Positions 34,398 through 41,778 of a DNA stretch of 43,267 nt are shown in pieces. The translations under genes were made by a program, and so were the position numbers. The notes beneath the pieces were generated by a model. It searched no databases and was not told the origin of the DNA. It saw only the letters and a list, made by a program, of their open reading frames with translations. Location: positions 1 to 43,267 of the forward strand of contig JANQNH010000014.1 of NCBI GenBank assembly GCA_028279655.1, given 5' to 3'. The stretch's first letter is position 1. Every line of letters begins with the position of its first letter. The DNA is from Candidatus Nanoarchaeia archaeon. GTDB lineage: Archaea > Nanobdellota > Nanobdellia > Woesearchaeales > JACPBV01.

Positions 34398-35366
34398 CTC
34401 TGTATTTGCAGTAAACTCTAATGTACCGTTGCAATTGCCGCCCACGGTTAATGGGACCTCTAATCTCCAGTACGTAGAGTTGGTATCCATACCATATCCA
34501 TCATCATTAGTCCTTACTGGGAGTGTCCAGTTTAGTGATACTGATTCGTTGGTTAAAGCTATCATACTTGCATAGGCAGTCCCAGAGACTAAAGACCACT
34601 TCTCCTTTTCCATGGTCATGTTTCCATAGGCACATATCATCGACAGATTATGCTGAGCAGTCGAATCCGTACCTCCATAACCCCTTACCGAAATATTGAT
34701 TGGTACATTTCCAAAATTGCTGATATTAGCAACCTTCTCTGTGGATGTTTCAGTTACAGATAAGTTCCCATAATCAAGTTCTGCAGGAACATTGATCCCT
34801 ACAACCGTATTTATCACTCCAGTACCTTCATTGGAAGAGTTGAAGTTATAGATACGTTCAGTAGCATTTCCCCCTTTGTCAGAGATAGTCATGTTGCATG
34901 TCCATGTTCCATTTGTTGCATAGTACCAGACATCGAATGGGCATATGCATGTAGCGTTAGTATCAGATGATCCGGTCTGGTTGCAGCTGCAGTTGGCACC
35001 AGTTAGTGTATAGTGGTTATTGTTGTCATCTGCATCTGTGCTAACAACAGTGCTGTGATATAATATTGCCTCAGTAACATTTACATCAGCAAAGCCATTG
35101 TAATCCCAGACATAACCTGTACAGTTTACCTGGGTTGTATTGCCTGGTGTAAGGTCAACAGCAGCCGGAGTCATAGTCACGCTATAGAGGTTAGGTTCTG
35201 TGTTCCATACATACACCCTTGCAATGGTAGTTGACTGATTTGCTCCGATAACACCAGAGGTTACCATACTTACCCCTACAAGGACTGAGATAACTGCCAA
35301 AAACAAAGATACAAAAGCAATTATTATCCCGCTTTCCTTTGAAACTATTGTCCCTTCCTTTCGCAT
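34395..35366 (-). CDS. 'Y-family' anchored surface protein, copy 2
   Basis: A 323-residue paralogue of the gene at 32522: VSKESGIIIAFVSLFLAVIS anchor at about 8-27, VYVWNTEPNLYSVTM, DVWYYATNGTWTCNM, and the same C-terminal VPLTVGGNCNGTLEFTA. Ectodomain loops differ more than the anchor and core strands, as expected for exposed surfaces. It follows X3 with a 1-nt gap. Confidence 0.83.
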   Translation of the reverse strand: MRKEGTIVSKESGIIIAFVSLFLAVISVLVGVSMVTSGVIGANQSTTIARVYVWNTEPNLYSVTMTPAAVDLTPGNTTQVNCTGYVWDYNGFADVNVTEAILYHSTVVSTDADDNNNHYTLTGANCSCNQTGSSDTNATCICPFDVWYYATNGTWTCNMTISDKGGNATERIYNFNSSNEGTGVINTVVGINVPAELDYGNLSVTETSTEKVANISNFGNVPINISVRGYGGTDSTAQHNLSMICAYGNMTMEKEKWSLVSGTAYASMIALTNESVSLNWTLPVRTNDDGYGMDTNSTYWRLEVPLTVGGNCNGTLEFTANTE

Positions 35367-35367
35367 T

Positions 35368-36123
35368 TTATGTCAACTCCACATAGAAATAATACGCTGT
35401 TGAACTAGCCCATGTAGCTGATCCATCTTCAGGCAGCATCAACTGGAAATCATACGTAGTGCTGTTTGCTTCAGATTGGTTTCCGTCAAAACCATGCAGG
35501 TCCTGCTCAAGTATGGCAGTATATACCATATTATCGCCATCATGAAGAAGAACCTCCTCGAACTCGTCAGCAGTCGGAGCTGATCCGTTCACATAAAGGT
35601 TGGTTGTATTGCAGGTATTTGCTCCGATAGTTGTAGTACCTACAACAAATTGGTCATTGTCAGAAGCATCGAAAGTAGTAGATATATTATCATTAATATT
35701 GGTGTGGTTTAAGGCAACCATCTCATTGGACACGTTGCTGTTTGTAGCACATGCAATAGTTGACCAGGATATTGTAGTTGAGCTTCTTGTAGCATAAACC
35801 TCTCCAGTAAGTGCAGTTGTAACAGACCAGTCATATATTGAATAGCCATCAGCATCCTGCAACACCAAAGTACCAGTTACGTTTCCAACAAAAGCCTTCC
35901 ACCTTGGATTCTTTTGGTTGGAATTAAGGTTAGCTGTATATATATAGCCTCCAGCTATATTCCCAGATCCAGTATAATTCATAGTCACGGCAGATGTAGT
36001 ATTCATCGTAGTATTTCCTTTATAGGTTACTGTAGGACCTACTGGAACAGCAAAAACACTAAATCCAAGAAGAATAGTAGATAAAATAAATAAAAAAGTT
36101 AAAATTAAAATATTTTTTTTCAT
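35368..36123 (-). CDS. Secreted 'X-module' surface protein, copy 3
   Basis: A 251-residue protein. The signal peptide ends near SVFA-VPVGP, followed by the X-module phrases WKAFVGNVTGTLVLQDA, GYSIYDW, GEVYATRSS, FEEVLLHDG and STAYYFYVELT. A good AGGAGA Shine-Dalgarno precedes the ATG. Nearly identical to copy 2 except in the signal peptide and a few exposed positions. Ten nt after copy 4. Confidence 0.86.
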   Translation of the reverse strand: MKKNILILTFLFILSTILLGFSVFAVPVGPTVTYKGNTTMNTTSAVTMNYTGSGNIAGGYIYTANLNSNQKNPRWKAFVGNVTGTLVLQDADGYSIYDWSVTTALTGEVYATRSSTTISWSTIACATNSNVSNEMVALNHTNINDNISTTFDASDNDQFVVGTTTIGANTCNTTNLYVNGSAPTADEFEEVLLHDGDNMVYTAILEQDLHGFDGNQSEANSTTYDFQLMLPEDGSATWASSTAYYFYVELT

Positions 36124-36133
36124 TCTTTTCTCC

Positions 36134-36895
36134 TTAGGCCAACTCTACAAAAAAGTAGTAGGTGGTAGTAGTATCCTCAAATCCTACGTGTCCGTTTTCA
36201 GCCACAAGCATCTGGAAATCGCTTGTATTATCTCCCTGCTTAAATCCGTCAGCATCGTTTTCAAGCAATGCTGTAAATATGACACTTACATTATCTGTCA
36301 AAAGGACCTCTTCAAATGTATCCGTTTGATAAGTACCATCTACATATGTAAAGAGTGAAGGACATGAATCATCAGTATTGATCTGGACAGATCCAACCTC
36401 AAAACCAGTAGCATTTGTATATGTATTATTGAAGGTTTCTGAAAAACCGTCTAAATCAGTGCTGTTTATTCCGAATCCTCGTTCCAGGATGGTCTCATTA
36501 AAGGCATCTTTATCAGTTGTAAAATTTACACACATTATATTAGCCCATGTAACTGAACTTCCATTAGAAGCATAGATCTCTCCAGTTGGTGTTGGTATGG
36601 TCCAATCAAACATACTGTTATTGTTTGCATCATCCAATGTTATTGTCCCAGTTATATTCCCATAATAACCTTGCCAGGACTCTGTACCTTGTCTGTGGGA
36701 TATCAATAGCTCAGTGACGTTTCCCGCCTCCGCTTCTAGCGAAATAGAACTTGTCCCACCCCATCTTCCGGATGAAGTTTCCGTAATACTATCTGGCGAA
36801 GTAGGCACAGAACTTGATGCAGCATATACAATAGCAGAACCTAATATAACTAAACTAAATAACACTAAAACACCTAATAATCCCTCTTTTTTCAT
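36134..36895 (-). CDS. Secreted 'X-module' surface protein, copy 4 (divergent)
   Basis: A 253-residue, more distant member. The signal peptide ends near IVYA-ASSS. WQGYYGNITGTITLDDA, FDWTIPTPTGEIYASNGS, FEEVLLTDNVSV and a terminal TTTYYFFVELA show the family. GAGGTG lies 6 nt before the ATG. It follows the small Sm-like gene by 76 nt and leads the X/Y series. Confidence 0.83.
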   Translation of the reverse strand: MKKEGLLGVLVLFSLVILGSAIVYAASSSVPTSPDSITETSSGRWGGTSSISLEAEAGNVTELLISHRQGTESWQGYYGNITGTITLDDANNNSMFDWTIPTPTGEIYASNGSSVTWANIMCVNFTTDKDAFNETILERGFGINSTDLDGFSETFNNTYTNATGFEVGSVQINTDDSCPSLFTYVDGTYQTDTFEEVLLTDNVSVIFTALLENDADGFKQGDNTSDFQMLVAENGHVGFEDTTTTYYFFVELA

Positions 36896-36971
36896 CTAAA
36901 ACACCTCGCATTCCAAGTTTATTTTATGATTAAGTTACAAATCCCTCTGATTCATAACAGGATGTCCAGAA

Positions 36972-37178
36972 TTAGCTAGCTCTTGCTCTTTCGCTAACTC
37001 TAGACATTTTCTCTATATTCTTTTCATTAATAATGATCGTTCCAAGTTTACCGTTTATCTTAATAAAACCGCCATCTATGCTCTCTAACCTCCCTCTTGC
37101 TATCTTGAACTGTGTTCCATCCTTATAAGGAGCCTTAATGTTTTGTCCTAAAAAATCCATGAACACGCTTTTTGTCAT
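36972..37178 (-). CDS. Small Sm-like/SH3-like beta-barrel protein
   Basis: A 68-residue protein: KAPYKDGTQFKIARGRLESI then DGGFIKINGKLGTIIINEKNI, a five-strand small-barrel pattern as in Sm/Hfq-like proteins (by eye). No export signal. It is the first gene upstream of the X/Y surface operon, with GGAGGAGGG before its ATG and TTAGTATA palindromes upstream. An RNA-binding regulator of the operon is a tempting but unproven role. Confidence 0.7.
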   Translation of the reverse strand: MTKSVFMDFLGQNIKAPYKDGTQFKIARGRLESIDGGFIKINGKLGTIIINEKNIEKMSRVSERARAS

Positions 37179-37253
37179 TTTCAGTTCAGTCCCTCCTCCA
37201 TTTCATTGATGCACTTCATTTACGTTTAAGTAAATTAATATCTTTATTATTAG

Positions 37254-37307
37254 TTTAGTATATCTTTAACGTAATATACTAAATTAATGTACTAATTAGT
37301 ATACTAA
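37254..37307 (-). promoter_or_regulatory. TTAGTATA palindrome cluster upstream of X/Y operon
   Basis: TTTAGTATA (37254-37262) and TATACTAAA (37275-37283) form a 9-bp inverted repeat. TACTAATTAGTA (37290-37301) and TTAGTATACTAA (37296-37307) are overlapping perfect 12-bp palindromes. The same element occurs before the RHH/839-residue surface operon (12795-12841), suggesting a common regulator. Confidence 0.6.
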
Positions 37308-37623
37308 TATTTAAATGTTTCTATTTTGTAAACCTACTTTTTTCCTTGGAAGTCCAAAAAAGAGAAAGATTAATCTTTAATTTGATAAAAAAGCCATTTT
37401 TATACATAATTTTGATAAAATAGGAGAGAATAGTTATTTTATAATCTTAAAAATAGAAAATTAGTATTTTTAAAAGATAAAAAGAGATTATTAGAATTAA
37501 AAAGAGAAAATAGGATAAATAAGGCTATATAAATATTAAATAACATATGAATAATCCTTGAAAAAGAAAAAAAGGATTAATATTCCTAGAATAAGGATAT
37601 AAACTCAATAAATCCCTTTAAAA
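37308..37623. other. Non-coding AT-rich intergenic stretch
   Basis: I see no credible gene, hairpin or RNA. Short GATAAAA and AAAAAGAGA runs recur without clear structure. It probably contains the 3' end of the 37624 gene transcript and distal promoter sequence for the 37178 gene. Confidence 0.5.
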
Positions 37624-38829
37624 TCAGTTCTTTGAATTTTTAAAAAATTCCTCAAGAATTCCAATCATTTCCTCTTTATCCTTAACCTTCTCTATCCTTG
37701 ATGCAAGCTCTTCATCGCCAAAAGAGCCAGATACCCAGGTACTAAATTCATTCTTGTCCCTATTGACGTGAGAACTAAAGGTTTCATTATCCATGTGCCT
37801 TAAAGCAATAGACAACTCTTTTGGATCCTTTATTATAGCACCCTTCTTGGGTTTAAAAATATTCTTCGCTATTGCATCGTCTATCCTTCCAGTAGCAGCA
37901 TTTTCCAGTGTAAAGATCATCTCTTCCTTAGATTTTACTTTATATAGCTTCTTTGCTAGCTCATTATCTCCGATAACCTTCCTGATCCAAAGGGCAAAAT
38001 CGTTTCTGCCATCCCCCATATGTCCTTTAAATACAGGTTCATCCATAACCTTCAGAAGATTCAGAAGTTCATAGATATTCTTTACGATTACACCGTCATC
38101 CGACCTGAAGTATTTCCCGACGGGAGCATCCTCGTAAAAGCTTAGTTTCTTGAGCAGAAGCTTTAGCTCCTCGCTTTTGACTTGGATCTCCTTTTCATTC
38201 TCAAGTAAAATCTGCTTATTTTTTTCAATAAGATCCTTCTGATCATACCATTTCTTCTCGAGCACCTTGAGGTTATCAAGCTTTCCAATAACCTCTTTTT
38301 CAAGTGCCTCCCTGGTTGTTGGTTTGATGCTGCTCAAGGACCTTTCAGAGAAATAGTTCTTCATACCCTCATAGAGGTTTTTATCCAACAGTCTCTTATT
38401 AATGCCCTGTCTTTTTGTGATCTTTGCAAGATTTGAGAAAAATCCAGTGTCTTCATCCCCTTCTTTAGCCTCTTTTTTTGGTACTTCTTGCTGCTTGTCA
38501 GCTTCCTCTTTATCTCCTTTGTCCTCTTTTAGATTAGGAAAATGATCAGGGAATCCCTCCTTTACTTCGTCCTTCTTTTCCTCTTTAGCCGTATCCTCAG
38601 CTAGAGCAGGCAACTCATCAGGGACCTCTGCTCCCTCTTTCTTATCCCCCTCTTTTTTTTCTTCTTTATCTTCTGCTTTGGGTTCATCCTTAGAATCCTT
38701 TGTAGAATCATCAGCTAGAGCAGGCAACTCATCAGGGACCTCTGCTTCCCCTTTTTTTTCCTCTTTTCCCTCTTCTTTGCCTTCCTTGGATCCCTTTTTT
38801 AATAATCCTTTTATAAGCTCTTTGACCAT
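37624..38829 (-). CDS. Cytoplasmic charged/coiled-coil protein with tandem NDF-W-GD-LA repeats
   Basis: A 401-residue protein without signal or membrane segment. Residues 1-140 are Lys/Glu-rich and disordered-looking, with two copies of AEVPDELPALA(D/E)D and a related FPDHFPNLKED. About 170-235 is a coiled coil. Two C-terminal repeats follow (about 250-325 and 335-398), each with DGxIIKN/IKDxxEL, MDxxxFxxHV/M, NxFxxWI/V, GDxELA and a KEEM-L ending. I recall related repeats in other archaeal proteins but can name no function. A GGGGTGG Shine-Dalgarno precedes the ATG. It lies inside the surface region as a monocistron; adaptor or scaffold is inference. Confidence 0.8.
   Translation of the reverse strand: MVKELIKGLLKKGSKEGKEEGKEEKKGEAEVPDELPALADDSTKDSKDEPKAEDKEEKKEGDKKEGAEVPDELPALAEDTAKEEKKDEVKEGFPDHFPNLKEDKGDKEEADKQQEVPKKEAKEGDEDTGFFSNLAKITKRQGINKRLLDKNLYEGMKNYFSERSLSSIKPTTREALEKEVIGKLDNLKVLEKKWYDQKDLIEKNKQILLENEKEIQVKSEELKLLLKKLSFYEDAPVGKYFRSDDGVIVKNIYELLNLLKVMDEPVFKGHMGDGRNDFALWIRKVIGDNELAKKLYKVKSKEEMIFTLENAATGRIDDAIAKNIFKPKKGAIIKDPKELSIALRHMDNETFSSHVNRDKNEFSTWVSGSFGDEELASRIEKVKDKEEMIGILEEFFKNSKN
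38597..38746 (-). repeat. 36-bp perfect direct repeat within the 37624 gene
   Basis: 38597-38632 and 38711-38746 are identical and encode the AEVPDELPALA peptide twice, 114 bp apart in frame. Recombination between them would delete 38 residues without a frameshift, so length variation among strains is expected. Confidence 0.8.
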
Positions 38830-38923
38830 CTATCCACCCCTTTTTGTTTAAATATTCTTTTAATCAGTTTAAATACTTTTGTAACAATTATTGAGTAAAA
38901 AATATTTTCTTGGCAAAAAACCA

Positions 38924-39060
38924 CCCCATCATGATGATGGGGGGCTAATTGCGCAAATGCGTTGTTTCCAATACCTAAATTTGGTAAACGTGATTTGATG
39001 ATTTAATGAATGGGGCGCAGCCCCATTGGGTAAATCCCAATGGAGCCAGCGCAAAATGCG
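38924..39060. ncRNA. GC-rich multi-hairpin element (candidate ncRNA or REP/MITE-like)
   Basis: In an AT-rich gap between genes, three perfect 8-bp stems occur: CCCCATCA/TGATGGGG (38924-38931, 38935-38942), AATGGGGC/GCCCCATT (39009-39016, 39020-39027) and CCATTGGG/CCCAATGG (39023-39030, 39036-39043). The last two share bases and are mutually exclusive. Near-copies of CGCA(A)AATGCG flank them at about 38952 and 39051. No coding potential. It could be the 3' UTR of the 39085 gene, a repeated element or a structured RNA. Confidence 0.4.
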
Positions 39061-39084
39061 ATGAAAACATGAAACCTATGCTGC

Positions 39085-41778
39085 CTATTCAAGTTCTGAA
39101 TAAAGTGTTATGCTGTTATCATTGTTAGGCTTGATATACCTCCTAAGGTTTGCCGGAACCTTTATCTCATAATCATAATAACCATATTGTCCAAACTCAT
39201 TATTGGTTATAGTTGTCACAAACACCAGGTCCTGAGTTCCATTATACTCTCCTTCATTGCTGTCGCTGCTGTCCCATAAAATACCAGTGACAAAGCTTGA
39301 TGAATTGGTAGAATTGACAATAGGAACATCCATTATATTTACGCCATATATGACAAAATTATCTTTATCTTTTGCATATCCATTCTCAGAATATGTAGCA
39401 TTGATAGAATCCACATAATCAGTAAGGTTCAATCCAACATCAATCTCCTCAAAATCCGAAGTTGCATTATTCCCGCTTATGTTGATCCCTAAAGCTGTCA
39501 GGTTTGTCCAGGTTAACACGCTGTCAGAATCAACAACATAGATATTCCCTGTTATCTCAGTTTCATTGAACCACATATATACAGATCGGTTCAATGTATT
39601 ATCCAAAAGCACACTGGCACTTATATTACCAAAGTACGTCTGATAAGAAGGTATGAATATTGTATTGTTTGCCTGGTTGTTTGACTCATTTACCTCTCTT
39701 ACAGTCCCATTGGTAGGCAGCGGAGCATCAGCTACAACATATATATTGTGTGTTCCTGACTTTGCAGTCCAGTTAACACCAACCGTTCTATATTCGCTCT
39801 CATTAAGGCCATTGATGGTGATATTGCTCATAATCTGCACACCGCTTGAAGGATCACCCTCAAAAAACTGGACTGTAAAATTTCTGGTTACATTTTCACT
39901 TCCAATATTACGGATAGTTGCATTGATCATTATCCTCTCATTTTCCACAGGATTCTGATTGGAAAACAATATGTCTGATGAGTTTAAGGTGAGATCCTTA
40001 TTGCTGACAGTAAGATATCTTGTTTCAGAAGAGCCAGTATTTGCTCTTGTACTGTTGTCTGTGCAGTTTATGTAAAACTCATAATCACCAAAATCAAGGA
40101 ACAACGTAAAGTTTTGAGTAAGATTCTTATCAACCTGTGTATTGTTCGCTCTCATAGTATAATTAACTATTAATGAGCAGTTGGCTATCTCAGAATGATC
40201 CTCTATATCGTAGAGGAAAGTGATATTCCTGGCAACCACAGAACCATTATTTGGAGTAACTATATTTATAACAGGGGGGCTTGTATCCTCATTACTTATA
40301 TTATAGACATAATCTATATTCACACCGGCAAGGTTAGTTGTTTGGTTTACACACTCTGCAGCTACTGATATATTAGAGCTTCCTACCCCAATAGCAGTAA
40401 TATTCCAAATAACCATAATACTGTCTCCAAGAGAGATATCTCCAAGAGTCTTGGTAAGGTTCTCCTCAGAGCTAATATTGAATATCATAGAGTCAAAGAA
40501 ATTGATAGTGGCATTGCAGTTAATACCATCTCTACCACCGATAATGCTTATATTGGCACTCACATTAAAAGAACTGCTGGTATTGATCAAAGTATCATTT
40601 ACAGGTACAATTATAGAAACATTCGCTTCGCTTGGCCTTGTGTTGTTTAAGACAATGTTTATCTCGGTTGTTGTAGGGTCAAGCAGAGACGTATTTCTGC
40701 CATAATGTGTGATGTTCCAGGCTACCACGATTATACTATCATTATCTGAACCGTTGATAGTAGCAGAATATGATCCTTTATACTCAGGTACAGGAGGAGC
40801 ATACACATAGGTCAAGACAGAGTTGCTGTTGTTTGTATTATTTATAAGAACCGGTATCCCGTTCTCAACACCCGTAACTCCATCTGGATGGAATACCCTT
40901 CCAATGATATTATGTGGGCTGGGAGGATCAGATTCTCCAAATCCAGGATCGTCTGTATTAAGTATAAAGCTGTATTCCTCGCCTGGGATAATATCCATGA
41001 TCTTCTCCCACTCCCCATAGCATCTTTGCTCATTGAAGATCCATTCTTTACATTTTATAAGTTCCCTTCCTTCTGCGACCGAGGTTACCAATGCTTCAGA
41101 AAAATCAAGTTCTGTTGGATCAATTGCATACATCTTCTTCAGATTTTTTTCAATTACAGTATATCTTTCCCATCCTCCTACTACCTCTAGTCCGATCTCC
41201 AGGTTCTTACTGATATCCAGATCCCTGAAAAGGATACTTTCAACTGCCTCATTCTCAGGCAATAGCTCAACATCATGAACCTCCTTCCCTCCTCCTGAAA
41301 GGGTACCTCTAGTCGATCTGCCCTTGTTTAATACATTGGCCCTCATTCTGAGGAAACGGTTACTGCTGTCTTTGACGAGGATATCCACATTTTCCCGTGT
41401 CTCCTCCACTATAGCTTGTTCATTGCTATCTGGTTCTTCAGATCCATCCACAACATCAAAAAATACCCTCTCAACAACCAGATTATCCTGCCTATCGATG
41501 AGGATTACCTCATATCTGCCAGTGCTCTTTGGCATGAATCTTATCTGGTCCTGTATCAGGTCAAGATATCTATATACAAATCCCTCAGAGATGACCTCCA
41601 ATCCATACCGCTCTTTTGCATAATCAGGATTTACCGCTATCTGGACAACGTCAGAAGGATCATAATGGTTTTTGTCCAATAGGATACTTGTAGCATTTAC
41701 TTCTAATATACACGAAACAAACAAAACTACCAAGACTAACCAAAACATGCACATCCTGTTAATTATCCCACTTTTCAT
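39085..41778 (-). CDS. Large secreted CARDB/Ig-like protein with C-terminal X module
   Basis: An 897-residue protein. The signal peptide ends near EVNA-TSI. A beta domain follows, then a charged region near 110-215, Ig-like repeats through about 590, and a CARDB-like domain (LTLNSSDILFSNQNPVENE, then YVVADAPLPTNGTVREVNES) around 590-700. A C-terminal module of about 190 residues is related to the X family (FGNISASVLLDNT, GNIYVVDSDSVLTWTNLTAL, FEEIDVG, ending ITLYSELE). Sequons are abundant. ATGA overlap with the upstream homologue at 41775 indicates coupled translation. CARDB domains are adhesion-related by family (established). Confidence 0.86.
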   Translation of the reverse strand: MKSGIINRMCMFWLVLVVLFVSCILEVNATSILLDKNHYDPSDVVQIAVNPDYAKERYGLEVISEGFVYRYLDLIQDQIRFMPKSTGRYEVILIDRQDNLVVERVFFDVVDGSEEPDSNEQAIVEETRENVDILVKDSSNRFLRMRANVLNKGRSTRGTLSGGGKEVHDVELLPENEAVESILFRDLDISKNLEIGLEVVGGWERYTVIEKNLKKMYAIDPTELDFSEALVTSVAEGRELIKCKEWIFNEQRCYGEWEKIMDIIPGEEYSFILNTDDPGFGESDPPSPHNIIGRVFHPDGVTGVENGIPVLINNTNNSNSVLTYVYAPPVPEYKGSYSATINGSDNDSIIVVAWNITHYGRNTSLLDPTTTEINIVLNNTRPSEANVSIIVPVNDTLINTSSSFNVSANISIIGGRDGINCNATINFFDSMIFNISSEENLTKTLGDISLGDSIMVIWNITAIGVGSSNISVAAECVNQTTNLAGVNIDYVYNISNEDTSPPVINIVTPNNGSVVARNITFLYDIEDHSEIANCSLIVNYTMRANNTQVDKNLTQNFTLFLDFGDYEFYINCTDNSTRANTGSSETRYLTVSNKDLTLNSSDILFSNQNPVENERIMINATIRNIGSENVTRNFTVQFFEGDPSSGVQIMSNITINGLNESEYRTVGVNWTAKSGTHNIYVVADAPLPTNGTVREVNESNNQANNTIFIPSYQTYFGNISASVLLDNTLNRSVYMWFNETEITGNIYVVDSDSVLTWTNLTALGINISGNNATSDFEEIDVGLNLTDYVDSINATYSENGYAKDKDNFVIYGVNIMDVPIVNSTNSSSFVTGILWDSSDSNEGEYNGTQDLVFVTTITNNEFGQYGYYDYEIKVPANLRRYIKPNNDNSITLYSELE

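Larger units (their letters stand above)
32522..36123 (-). repeat. Recent tandem duplication of a Y-X gene pair (~1.85 kb unit)
   Basis: Two units in the same order and orientation, 32522-34284 (Y1-X2) and 34395-36123 (Y2-X3). Long stretches are DNA-identical by eye, for example the run starting at 33524 and at 35369 (offset 1,845 bp), and the Y anchor region near 33376 and 35231 (offset 1,855 bp). Divergence is concentrated in the Y ectodomain. Confidence 0.8.

Noticed and set aside
37308-37623. A hidden RNA gene in the AT-rich gap.
   Set aside because: No GC-rich segment, stable hairpin or tRNA-like arm could be found by eye.
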